A stretch of DNA of 20,256 nucleotides from Saccoglossus kowalevskii (lineage: Eukaryota > Hemichordata > Enteropneusta > Harrimaniidae), in the NCBI RefSeq assembly GCF_000003605.2, contig NW_003136331.1:716491-736746 (forward strand), in the 5' to 3' direction. Of the stretch, positions 11,100-19,921 are shown one piece after another (positions within the stretch are counted from its first letter, which is position 1; each line of letters begins with the position of its first letter). A program made the translations under genes and the position numbers. The notes under the pieces are model-generated. The model was not told where the DNA came from. It ran no database searches and saw only the letters and a list, made by a program, of their open reading frames with translations.

Positions 11100-11345
11100 G
11101 AAGTCATCAGCTGACAGAGGCGGCGGCACAAAATGTTGCTGGGGCGAGATCTGCTCACCACCCCTTGTGCCCCATAGCCGCAAGTCGTCGCGCATTTTTT
11201 CGGTGCCCCCTGCCCCGGTGCCACCGACACTCAGGCTGCTACGCTGTCGCCAATTGGCCACTCGCGCTGGCTGTCAACACCTGGCCTGTGTATAAGTCAC
11301 AGTATGTTGAGCTGCTTGGCGGAAGTCTGCGCTCTCCTAGCGCTG
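11100..11345. other. GC-rich, CpG-rich patch
   Basis: About 250 bp clearly richer in G+C than the AT-rich flanks, with frequent CpG (for example AGGCGGCGGC, AAGTCGTCGCGC, CTCGCGCTGG). Two + frames stay open through most of it, an expected effect of few stop codons at high GC. No gene, tRNA or rRNA is recognised. It could be a small CpG island or an insertion of different origin. Confidence 0.4.
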
Positions 11346-12300
11346 TTCTGATTTAATACGTATCGGTTCGATAAACCCCTACAGAGACCTGAGAGAAGCA
11401 ATTTGATGAACCTGCAGAGAAACTAAAAACCTAATCTATTGAAAGATCCAATAGAGATTTATCACAGCTTGTTGACGTAGCAATGATGATTGAATTATTG
11501 ATTTATCATACATTAAAACCTTTGTTCTTGCAGCACACAACTAAGTCCAATGAAACAATTCAATTCTTTAATATGCACGTGCACTGGTAGTTTTTGGTAC
11601 GTACAATAACAGTCTCTGCACATGCGTGTTAGGTTTCAGATTTGTTTCATCAAGCAAATGCTGCACAGTATGCTGCAAAGACAATCCAAATCTATTTTCG
11701 TCCTCAACATGCCCTATCGAAGAACAAAAATAAAAAAATATAATGATGTAAAGTCAAATCCCACCGGTCCTGGCAATAGTCTTAATTTTATTTATAAATG
11801 TCCGTAGTTTGAAAATAGTAAGCTACTGAAAATTAATTAGTGAGATGTTAAGACCTTGTAAATAACCATCAGTTTTCATGTATAATCAACTAAAAAATGC
11901 ACCATTCCATCAAGATTGAAACCAGTCTGACAGAAAGAAAGAGCAACAGAATTATTAATGTATTTATTTGTATCTGAGGTCTGCAAATCGTGAGTATTGT
12001 GATGTTTTGTGTAATTAAACCAACATGATTGTGATCATATGTGAGATGTGTAAGTTTGTTACTGAAATGATTCTGGGGAAAAACTTTGTTTTGCCACAAA
12101 ACATTTTCAGATTCCGAGAGAAATTGTATTTGGCACACCTATTATCTATGCGTCCTAATGTATTTTTATTGATCATACAAGGGTGTACCATCTAATGTAC
12201 CTTTCTCTCCTCTTTGTTATTACTGTATTTGTATTTTGGTAAAAGAAGAAAACGTTACCTACATCAGTACAAACCCTGGCCTGTGAGGGCGCTTAATAGG
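11346..12300. other. intergenic, nothing recognised
   Basis: AT-rich sequence between the GC-rich patch and the TM9SF upstream region. Open frames on both strands are short and low in complexity, without matching splice sites. Confidence 0.5.
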
Positions 12301-12309
12301 GGGCCTCGT

Positions 12310-12325
12310 TTTCACTCGAGTGAAA
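12310..12325. promoter_or_regulatory. 16-bp perfect palindrome upstream of TM9SF
   Basis: TTTCACTCGAGTGAAA lies about 205 bp before the TM9SF ATG. GAGTGAAAC recurs directly at 12329-12338. A second, smaller palindrome (CGTGACT-CCT-AGTCACG, 12473-12489) is 42 bp before the ATG. These may be promoter elements; no TATA box is seen between them and the ATG. Confidence 0.3.
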
Positions 12326-12530
12326 CCGGGAGTGAAACTCGGAGCTACATAAGAATCTGATTTGTGTTGTATTATACTGAGTAATTTCCACGGTGTCTCA
12401 TATCGTAAAATATTCATCAGAACTGTCATACAGTCATTTAAACCAAACACTAGAACTGAAATTTGAAACTGCCGTGACTCCTAGTCACGAGTGACGAGTG
12501 ATCATTTGTTTATGTTGACATCGAAACAAA

Positions 12531-12659
12531 ATGGCGAATTTTAAAGTGGCGTTGACAGTCTGGTTTACCGTTCAACTTCCGTATTGCTACACTTGGTATT
12601 TGCCAACAAGTCCGTCGGTTGAGTACTGTAATACTACAAGACAAGATAGCAGTTGTGAG
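12531..12659 (+). CDS. TM9SF exon 1: signal peptide and start of mature protein
   Basis: Exon of 43 codons. The ATG sits in AAAATGG context (A at -3, G at +4). It encodes a short N-terminus, a hydrophobic signal peptide and the family's YLP-containing mature start, then two Cys nine residues apart, the second in the terminal SSCE. The donor is GAG|GTTAGT, phase 0. The TM9SF family has a similar Cys pair just before the FVNRLDS segment, which is exactly where exon 2 resumes. Confidence 0.85.
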
Positions 12660-15600
12660 GTTAGTACGTTCACGGAGCTCCATAGTTTGTCGCTCGTCAC
12701 GTGTGTTTTGTTTTTGGACGAATATGTGAAAATATCATGCCAAAACTTGCCCCGATCTTTCACCCATCCATAAATTGATTGATCTCTGGACGAAAGTTTA
12801 ATAACACCGTGATGATGGTTTCGTGGCATTTTAGGTCCAGATTGGCCCACTAGCTACATTGGGCTACATCGGTGTACAGACTGAAATCAAAATCAAACGT
12901 AAAAAAATATTACATTAAATATTTTCTTTTTTTTTGGTTATGGACATCAATGAAGTTGAAATATTAAAAATGGCAAATTAGTTACACAGATTTCCAAATA
13001 CTATTTTTTTATGATAATATTATATAAATTAATCCACATTGACTGAATTTCTCTCACACAGAATTGCCATTCACTTCACACGTGTACCACTATGCACGAA
13101 AGAAATATTAAAAATGTCTGCAACTGGTGCTCTTCGTGCAACACTGAATAGTATGGTTTATTCTCAGGTCAAAATTATAATGTATATATTAACTGGTCAA
13201 GGGACTAAAAAAGTGATTAAATTTACATATATAATAACTTGACAAAAGCGAGTACAGATTATTTCTTAAATCTCTATTGCCTGATAACTATACCTGATAA
13301 CACTGGGTATAAAAATTCAATAAACTTGCGAAAATAAATTCAAGTGAAAATAAAATACTTCACAGAAGTTAATTAAGTTTGGAAGCCACTGTACTTTAAA
13401 GTCCAAAGATTCATATTACAGCAATTCCAGGCACTGATTTAGTGCTAGACATAGATAACATTCTACAATAGGTTACACACTTTGTTTTCACATTTACATA
13501 AGTTGTAACTAGAAATATATACAATGGTTGCAAATCAGAGAAATGATTGACAGATATTGTCTGCAAATGTTTTCTATTTTTGCTACAAAGTTAGGTGTCC
13601 CGCCTTTACTAAACTCAGTCCAGCTTTATGCAGACAGTTCACTACAGAGGCCGGTTACATGTGAAGCTACAACCTTTTTATTTTCTATTCTGATCAAGTA
13701 TAAGTTAATTACACGTTTATACTACCATGTGTTTTAATGTGTTGTATTTTCTTTTTATTCAACCATGAAGCTAAATGATTCAACAGAGGTGGATTATCTC
13801 TGAAATTGTAATGCACCGTTTTTATTTCTGAACTACATTCATGAAAAAAGGCACCATATAATCTTGTTGAATAAAACGTCATATGGGTTATTTCAATTAC
13901 AAACTAATGTGTATTTGTTTTATTCATAACATCATCTATACCCTGCTTATACAATCACAGAAAATGTACCAGACTTTAATTTTACAAATTTGGCAGGTTG
14001 TCGAATGATACTCACTTGGTCGTAGATTAGCTTCAAGTGTGTTATATATCGAAGTGGGACGATGCTGTTGATAAGTCGCCGTAGCTCGTCCTGGGAGAGG
14101 AAATGGTGCACAATTGTAGCTCGGGAACATACCATACTGATATTGGTTCGGGTAAATGGGTGGAGGTAACCACTGAGTGTAAGGAGTTGGCATTACATTG
14201 AATTGTCCTACCATAAATGTCAGTGGGATAACCAGGATGAATTTCTGGTGAATTGGGGTGTTAGCAGCATATGACAGACCATTCTTTATGACCTTTTTCA
14301 TCAACCAACTTGTCGGCATGCTGATTTCTAAAATAAAAAATTCAGAGAGACAACTAGTTTATAAATGTTTGTTATACTTTTAACTTTTTTAGACTGAGTT
14401 ACCCGTGTTTGTGAACAGGCTGGATTCCAACAAGCGATATATTCCATACAAATATGATGGGTAAGTGGATTGTACTTTCTAGTGTTGCGTTTATAGAAAT
14501 ATTTCAGAGATCTCTGCAAATAACAACCTCATAAAACATTGATTGTTTGTTTGTTTGAATCGTTCTTCTATATTCCTGTTGGTCATAGCTTTTAATGGTT
14601 GATAACAAACAGGAATGTTACAATGTTGCAAAGAAGAGTGATATGTCGATAGCAGCCTTATATGTACATATAGTTGTGTTCTCTTATACATGTCTTTCCT
14701 GGTTGTATAATTTCACTGAAGCTATTTAGTGAATTTTTTTTTAGCTTCGCTGTCGACTTTGTTGAGCAGAGCTTATCATACGAGTGATTGTTCTTTGGCG
14801 TCCGGTGACTGTTGTTGTCCATGCAACTTTTTGTTTTTTCGACTTCTTCTTGGGTAATCTGTGTGTTCGTGCGTCCGTCCGGAGTCATATTTCAGAATCC
14901 TTTGGACCGATTCTGTTCATTCTTTGCATGTGCCTAGTACTTTATTTGGGACATATGCACATGCAGTGGTGTAGCGATTTGATTCAAAATGGCCGACTGG
15001 CAGCCATATTGTTTTTTGAAAACTTTGTATTTTAGACATGATTTGTCAGTTTTCATTCAAACTTAGTACATAGATTATACATGTTAGAATACATGTTCAT
15101 GACAATTTCTTCCGCAATTGGATCAAAGATGGTCGACTGGCAGGCATCTTGTTGTTTTTTTAAATGTGGTATATTGGACATGCTTTGTCAGTTTTCGTTC
15201 AAATTTGGCACATACCTTATACATGTTAGGATACATGTCCATGACAATTTGTTTCAAAATTGGATCAAGGATGGCCGATTGACAGCCATCTGACTTTTTG
15301 GCCTTACTACTATATTTCCAAGATTTATGTACCACTTTTATTCGTATTTGGCACATACGTCATACATGTCAGTTTGTTTCATAATCAGATCAAAGATGGC
15401 CAAATACCGACAGTTTTTATTTTTGTCCATATTATTATATCTCTGTTACCCATGTATCATTTACATTGATATTTAGCATGTCATAAATTGATACATGTTC
15501 ATGTCAATTCAATTTGCAATTTGATCAAATATAGCCGACTGGCAGCCATCTTGTTTGTTTAAAATGTGATAACTTGGACATGCTTTCACTTGTGATCTAT

Positions 15601-18600
15601 ATTTTTCTTTGCTATGTCTTAAACCGGAGGGGTCGTCACGCAACACATGTTCGAACTTGATGTAAATAAACAATCTGTTGTTTATACCACTTGGGACTTA
15701 TGTTTCAAGGACAAGCTTGTGACAACCCCTCCGCTTTAGGAAAACTTTAAAAAAATTAATGGGGACTGTGTCATTTTCAATGACTTGTTTTTGGTGAAAA
15801 GTGATATTTTCAACTTCCTGTTGAAAACAGCAAGTCCAATTGCTTTGATATTATACATGTAGGTATCTCAGGTAGACCTCTCTCAGGTATTTTCTAATGA
15901 TAATTGAAATGTGCATTGCTAACAGCAGAGCCAACAGGCTGCTTGTTATTTGTTTTTTGTATATTTTTCTTTTTCTTTTATTGCTAGATTTGGTTTTGTG
16001 AAATTGCCGTCGAAGTCTAACATTAAAGAAAACATAGGTGAACTGTTGCAAGGAGATCGACTACACAAATCACCATATAATGTAAGTTTCTGAAAATACA
16101 TCACATCTTATCATTACCCTCTCCTGTTCAGAAAATTGAGTAATATTTTGTATTAGTATTTTAAGTGAGAGGAGAGATAATTAATAATTTTTAATATTTC
16201 CCAGAACTATTTTCATCACTTCCCATTGTTAATAGTGCCTTTTTTATTAATAATTTTTAATAATAACTGTAAAACCATTTATTTTCACTGGCATTTCACT
16301 ATTTTGATATTTGTGAGCAATATTCATTGGGTTTGGGGTTTGGAAACAATGAGTTCTATTGTTATTTCACATACTCTAATGTTCATATAGATTTAATTTA
16401 GCAAATTTTATATGTCAGGGTAAGTAGCGAAATTAAAACCCAGTGAATGTTTATCCATTTTGCATATTGACTTAAGAAAAGTTGGGGATCACTAGCCTAA
16501 GGCCACACTGATTTAATTTTATGGATGACATCCTCTGGAGACCCCAAAACTAATGCGAGAGGGCGAAAAAAAAAAAATCTTGCCAAAAAAAAAAAATGCT
16601 GCTAAAACCACAGGACTACGGAGCTGGTATTACGAATTGAACCACAGAACACAGTGTATCAAAAAAACAAAAAAAACAAGTCTTTATTTGTAGGAGACAC
16701 ATGTTGATGTACACATTTCGTACTGTATTACTGTAACAGGTATAACCATTTCAGACAAGCTCTAGTACATGTAGTCATGATGAAGTATCTTCAGTCAGAA
16801 ACACTGCATTCAAGGTACAGCATGAACACCATTTTCAGTACAAGTCAAGGCGGAATGTACATATCACTACTTTATGACAATAACTATTAACAAAACATTG
16901 CAATGATACAGAAATGTCCTTGCTTGCTCCTCTCTACACACCTGGGGTTAGCTTTAACTGTGTTGTCAGGTGAAATGAAGCCTACATGTTAACCCTGCAA
17001 GTATGTCTAGTGTCTCATGTCTAGGGATCTCAACCTCAAGCATCAAAAAAAAAAAAAAAGATCTCTTGCACTCATCTACACCACACACATCGATCTCTTC
17101 AACAATATGTCTTTTCTTCCTTCTCAGCTATCACATCCCTTGGCCACGATACACCTCCACTCCTATCCAATTTCTCTCATCGTTGCATCGCGGGACAGCC
17201 ACCTCTGGACAATATGTCCTTATAGCTGTGTAAACGTTACATCTCCCTGGCCAACGTCAATTGCGTACCAGTCTACAACAATCCCTCCGTTTTCCCTCTG
17301 AACTTTTATGCTCACGTATTTTGGTGGCTTGGTCGCCATGTTGGAATTCCCGGCAACACTATATGCATGTACAGAAGATCATTTACGACATAACTGACAC
17401 GTTTTGAGGTAGTCCAAAACGAGTTTTACGAAAAGCCGGCGTTTTGCAACAATATGAGTTGGCAAGTTCCAGACTGAAAACCGATCTGTGGAGACTCGTC
17501 GTAGGAGATTTTTTTTTTTTTTTTTTTTTTTTGAGAACAGGCGAAAACTAATGCGCGCGTGGATGTCATCCATAAAATTAAGTCGGTGTGGCCTAACTTT
17601 AAAAAAAAATGATGGTTAGTGGATAGTTGCCATTTTGGCACTATTATAATAATGCTACCATATGTTCTTATGTCAGATGTATTATGCCATGTCTCAAATT
17701 GTAGGCTGGTGACATAGGATAAAAAAATCAAATATATTGGGTATGATGAGGTAAATTTGGTTCTCAAAAAATGCAATCAAGGGAATTGTTCTAGAAATGG
17801 TGATTTTTCAAAAAAAGACAAGTTTCTCAAAAAGCTTAACTGTAACACACAAAATAATGCTATTTCATTGTGCCATGTACAATAGCTTTGTGATTTTACA
17901 TAATAAATCACTGAATCCTGTCGTGCGATTTAAATTTTATGAGTAGACTTCTACCTTAATGTATCTACTGTGTTCTAATATCTCCCAGAGAAAAAACGGT
18001 CACTGGTAGCATAGTGGTTGACTCATGATCGGTAGACCCAAGTTCAAATCCTACCTTAGGCTGAACATTAAAAGGGTCGACCCCTACCCTGGGTGTGTGT
18101 GTCACAGACTCAATAGGAAGGCCAATTCCACTGGCTGAGATTCATTCACTAACGAATGCGACTTTGGGGGAACCTTGGTTAAGGTCAGCAGGTGCTTGCG
18201 TTTGACCGAGCCTGGTTGACGCTAGGATAGCGCATTAAATTGCCATTTGATATAGAGATGGCCACACAGCCCTGTCATGTAGTCCCAAACAGGAAATGAC
18301 TTCTGTGGCAGAATGCACTATGTGATAGCACTTGCAAATTGCACGTACAAAAAAAAAAGTCAGGAGAGACAACAGTGACATTCGTCCGAGACTGTCGCCT
18401 GGCACAAAAAAAAAATATCTGCTAGAGATCTCTCTTGGTATTACTTCCTGTTGTCAATTTTTAGCTTCGCCGTCGACTTTGTCGAGCGGAGCTTATCATA
18501 TGAGTGATTGTCTGTCGGCGTCTGTCGTCGGCGTCCGTGTCAATGTTTTACTTTTTCGACTTCTTCTTGAAAACTACAAGCCTGAATGCTTTGATACTTG

Positions 18601-19394
18601 GTGTATATGTACCTTGGGCAGACCTCTCTCAGATTGTTCATTTCATGTTGATATCTTCAATTCTCTAATTTTGGTGAATATTTTTGTCATTTTTGGTAGA
18701 AAGTGATATTTTCGACTTCTTGTTAATAACCGCAAGTCCAATTGCTTTGATACAACATATATAGGTACTACATGTGGACCTCTCTCAGATTTGTTCATTT
18801 CGTGATGATATCTTCAATTCTCTAATTTTGGTGAATATTTTTGTAATTTTTGGTAAAAAGTGATATTTTCGACTTCTTGTTAAAAACTGCAAGTCCGATT
18901 GCTTTGATACTATACATATTGTTCATTTTCTAATGATGTCTTCAGTTCTTTAATTGAAATGTGCATTGCTAACAGCGGAGCTATCTCAGCCGATAGGCTG
19001 CTTGTTTTTTTCCTCAGAATCCTATACAATTTGCAACTTTATAAATTTGATATGTCTTCTTCAACATGAAAAAAGAAGAAAGTTGCTGATTGTGGCAACT
19101 GACTATTTTGGGTCAAAAATTAGTAAATTTTTTAAAACTCATACAACTGAGTTTAGTTACCCTGTGTTTTTTTCAGATTTTTAGCCAGTCGCAGAAAATT
19201 CTATTGTAAAAACTGCTTTAGTCTAATTTGTTTTTGTATTTAAAGTGATTTAAACTTACATTATTATTTCAGATGACATTTCTGACTGCTGGCTCTTGTA
19301 TGATGGGTGATACATGGCAGACTACATACACACGGAATACCAATATGTGGGCACATTTGAAAGAAGCTATAATGCTAAATTATCAACATCACTG
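12531..19394 (+). CDS. TM9 superfamily (nonaspanin/EMP70) protein, 5' part, four exons, 3' partial
   Basis: Spliced CDS join(12531-12659, 14393-14460, 15988-16081, 19273-19394), 413 nt, giving 137 codons plus two bases. All introns are GT-AG and every phase fits. The product starts with a hydrophobic signal peptide (residues 1 to about 20). The lumenal N-terminal domain follows, with WYLP near the mature N-terminus, a Cys pair at 33 and 42, the segment FVNRLDS...IPYKYDGFGF, an ENIGELLQGDR segment, SPYN, and finally LNYQHHW. From family knowledge, TM9SF proteins read FVNRLDS..LPYEY..FDFC, SENLGxVxxGER, SPY and LLNYQHHW. The last is my recollection of TM9SF2, so a TM9SF2-type paralogue is most likely; TM9SF4 is not excluded. 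Members are nine-pass membrane proteins of Golgi and endosomes linked to membrane-protein sorting; those spans lie beyond the window. Odd: the Cys after FDF is Val here, and only one Cys remains where family members usually carry a close pair, so this copy is divergent. Confidence 0.92.
12660..14015 (+). other. TM9SF intron 1, proximal part
   Basis: No repeat family shared with the other introns was noticed here. CCTGATAACTATACCTGATAAC is a short direct duplication near 13282-13303. The open frame at 13528-13737 lacks splice support. Confidence 0.45.
14016..14327 (-). pseudogene. antisense Pro/Tyr-rich coding-like fragment inside TM9SF intron 1
   Basis: On - a good acceptor (TTTTTTATTTTAG) at 14328 and a good donor (CCAA|GTGAGT) at 14016 bound 312 nt with one frame fully open. 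That frame carries a PPxY motif (LPPPIYPNQYQYG) in a Pro/Tyr-rich stretch, like the tail of a membrane adaptor. Another frame is also protein-like at the 5' end (NQHADKLVDEKGHKEW, then a TAA, then EIHPGYPTDIYG). This suggests a frameshifted, decayed coding fragment, though an intact nested antisense exon is possible. A third option is a 75-nt exon, 14016-14090, after acceptor TTTCCTCTCCCAG, reading DELRRLINSIVPL... with phase 0 at its end. No family is recognised. Confidence 0.3.
14393..14460 (+). CDS. TM9SF exon 2: FVNRLDS / IPYKYDG segment
   Basis: 68 nt. The acceptor has a strong pyrimidine tract (ACTTTTAACTTTTTTAG) and the donor is GATGG|GTAAGT. It reads TELPVFVNRLDSNKRYIPYKYD and then two bases of a Gly codon, entering at phase 0 and leaving at phase 2. 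FVNRLDS and PYxY are family hallmarks of the lumenal domain. It is only 23 codons long, but the splice sites, phases and motif all agree. Confidence 0.9.
14742..15947 (+). mobile_element. hairpin-ended dispersed repeat, long copy (TM9SF intron 2)
   Basis: Starts TAGCTTCGCTGTCGACTTTG, able to fold into a hairpin with the following GAGCAGAGCT, and ends GCATTGCTAACAGC...AGGCTGCTTGTT, like the copy at 18462. The body holds about five diverged units of 125-142 bp marked by ATGGCCGACTGGCAGCCAT at 14989, 15129, 15271, 15396 and 15531, then a unit with TTTTCAACTTC..GCAAGTCCAATTGCTTTGAT. A 123-bp palindromic insert lies at 15618-15740. No coding potential and no clear terminal inverted repeats or target duplication. 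The class is uncertain. Confidence 0.65.
15618..15740. mobile_element. palindromic MITE/foldback insert nested in the long repeat
   Basis: The ends are imperfect inverted repeats: AAACCGGAGGGGTCGTCAC at the left, GTGACAACCCCTCCGCTTTA at the right. The centre is the perfect hairpin ATAAACAA-TCTG-TTGTTTAT. Most of the 123 bp can fold on itself. It interrupts the repeat that the short copy lacks. No target duplication is evident. Confidence 0.5.
15988..16081 (+). CDS. TM9SF exon 3: NIGELLQGDR / SPYN segment
   Basis: 94 nt. The acceptor is TTTTATTGCTAG after a long T-rich tract and the donor is AAT|GTAAGT. The first base completes the Gly codon from exon 2, then 31 codons follow. ENIGELLQGDRLHKSPYN matches the ENLGxVxxGxRxxxSPY block of the family. 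The usual FDFC reads FGFV, so a Cys normally present is missing. The acceptor lies about 40 bp after the end of a repeat element in intron 2. Confidence 0.9.
16266..16466. mobile_element. decayed MITE with about 40-bp terminal inverted repeats
   Basis: The left end ACTGTAAAACCATTTATTTT continues TCACTGG..ATTTC. It matches the reverse complement of the right end, GCGAAATTAAAACCCAGTGA then ATGTTTATCCATTTTGCATA, at roughly 70% by eye. The CTGTAAAACCATTTATTTTC motif recurs, from memory, at ends of short inverted-repeat elements in invertebrates. Confidence 0.4.
16683..16688 (-). terminator. AATAAA poly(A) signal on - within the Harbinger-like element
   Basis: AATAAA read on - is followed by GACTTGTTTTTTTTG, a T-rich downstream element as in working cleavage sites. 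It lies about 530 bp past the stop of the 39-codon ORF on the same strand. Confidence 0.3.
17220..17339 (-). CDS. 39-codon ORF inside the Harbinger-like element (gene-like, unidentified)
   Basis: ATG in AACATGG context (A at -3, G at +4), then 39 codons to TAA. It begins MATKPPKYVSIKVQREN, continues through GGIVVDWYAID and ends VGQGDVTFTQL. Composition looks like real protein. The frame is open for 14 codons before the ATG. The following 530 bp reads like a 3' UTR and ends in an AATAAA at 16683-16688 with a T-rich downstream stretch. No transposase motif is seen. It could be a captured gene fragment or a remnant of the element's own gene. Confidence 0.3.
   Translation of the reverse strand: MATKPPKYVSIKVQRENGGIVVDWYAIDVGQGDVTFTQL
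17998..18358 (+). mobile_element. tRNA-derived SINE, most complete copy
   Basis: The head has an A box (TAGCATAGTGG, 18007-18017) and a B box (AGTTCAAATCC, 18041-18051) at tRNA-like spacing. A body of about 300 bp follows, including GGGTCGACCCCTACCCTGGG and GCGCATTAAATTGCCA, ending in an A run at 18349-18358. Two further copies in this window share the body. Clear target duplications were not found. It sits in TM9SF intron 3. Confidence 0.75.
18462..19007 (+). mobile_element. hairpin-ended dispersed repeat, short copy (TM9SF intron 3)
   Basis: The 5' hairpin pairs 18463-18477 with 18481-18493 around a TTT loop. It is followed by a GTC/GGCG-rich stretch. Three tandem units of 156-157 bp start TTTTCGACTTC at 18553, 18709 and 18866. 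The end is GCATTGCTAACAGCGGAGC, then the hairpin CTATC..GATAG, then GGCTGCTTGTT. The same ends and orientation as the intron 2 copy show one family. The ATGGCCGACTGG units of the long copy are absent here. Confidence 0.65.
19273..19394 (+). CDS. TM9SF exon 4, ending in the conserved LNYQHHW motif
   Basis: 122 nt. The acceptor is TTATTATTTCAG and the donor is CACTG|GTAGGT. Forty codons are open in only one frame, the phase 0 frame delivered by exon 3. The end reads EAIMLNYQHH followed by TG of the Trp codon, matching the LLNYQHHW motif of TM9SF2. Reading through the donor gives TGG TAG, an immediate stop, so splicing here is needed. The last 20 or so bases also form the first unit of the 42-bp tandem array in the intron that follows. 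Confidence 0.88.
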
Positions 19395-19660
19395 GTAGGT
19401 TAATCCTAGTTTTGTGCTCAATTATCAACACTAGTAGGTTAATCCTAGTTTTCTGCTCATTTATCTGAACCACTGGTAGGTTAATTCTGGTCTCGTGCTC
19501 AATTATGAACACCACTAGTAGGTTAATCCTGGTTTTGTGCTCATTTATCAGAACCACTGGTAGGTTTATTCTGGTCTCGTGCTCAATTATGAACACCACT
19601 AGTAGGTTAATTCTGGTTTTGTGCTCAATTATCAACACCACTGATAGATTAATCCTAATA
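19375..19660 (+). repeat. 42-bp minisatellite derived from the TM9SF exon 4/intron 4 junction
   Basis: Seven units. The boundary mark (G/A)GTAGGTTAAT falls at 19394, 19433, 19475, 19517, 19559, 19601 and, mutated, 19643; spacing is 42 except one of 39. Each unit reads about GTAGGTTAATCCTGGTTTTG then TGCTCAATTATCAACACCACT. The first unit's left part is the exon end (AATTATCAACATCACTG) and true donor. Units alternate between two subtypes (TCTGGTCTCGTG and TCCTGGTTTTGTG), suggesting an 84-bp higher-order unit. A 14-residue repeat is open on - merely because 42 is divisible by 3. Confidence 0.9.
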
Positions 19661-19921
19661 TGGCTTTCATCTCTATTACGTTTATCATATATTTGCATAT
19701 CATATTTTAATCATGTTTTTACCGCACTGAGGGTTGAATAGGTACAGTTTCTATTTGATCATTTCTTTAAATATGTTGTGGATACAATGTTCTCCCAGGA
19801 TTTTCGTCTAGGATAGTGGATAACTTACATAATAATTAGCATTTAATTTACATAATTTATTCATGATATTTTTACATTTTTTAATATTTCGTAAACTGCT
19901 CACTGTATTACTTTAAGTTTT

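Larger units (their letters stand above)
16501..17593. mobile_element. PIF/Harbinger-like DNA transposon, 1093 bp, probably non-autonomous
   Basis: Terminal inverted repeats of 33 bp (16501-16533 and 17561-17593) begin GGCCACAC and differ at two positions only. Both ends abut TAA (16498-16500 and 17594-17596), a 3-bp target duplication typical of PIF/Harbinger. Beyond the TIRs, each end has an A-rich run when read inward (16566-16577, and the T run of about 22 near 17511-17532). A segment around AAAACTAATGCG is repeated near both ends in direct orientation. No DDE transposase or Myb-like ORF is visible. It lies in TM9SF intron 3. Confidence 0.75.

Noticed and set aside
16180-16262. 17-bp direct repeats ATTAATAATTTTTAATA as a target duplication
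   Set aside because: Very AT-rich and low in complexity; the 67-bp spacing does not bracket a recognisable element.
17017-17301. 94-codon + frame
   Set aside because: Begins next to an A run giving poly-Lys and is the shadow of the better-supported - ORF and its 3' flank.
19375-19698. Long - strand ORF with a 14-residue repeat (TRINLxVV...)
   Set aside because: It is the reading of the 42-bp tandem array; a period divisible by 3 without stops makes such frames open on both strands. No start, splice or homology support.
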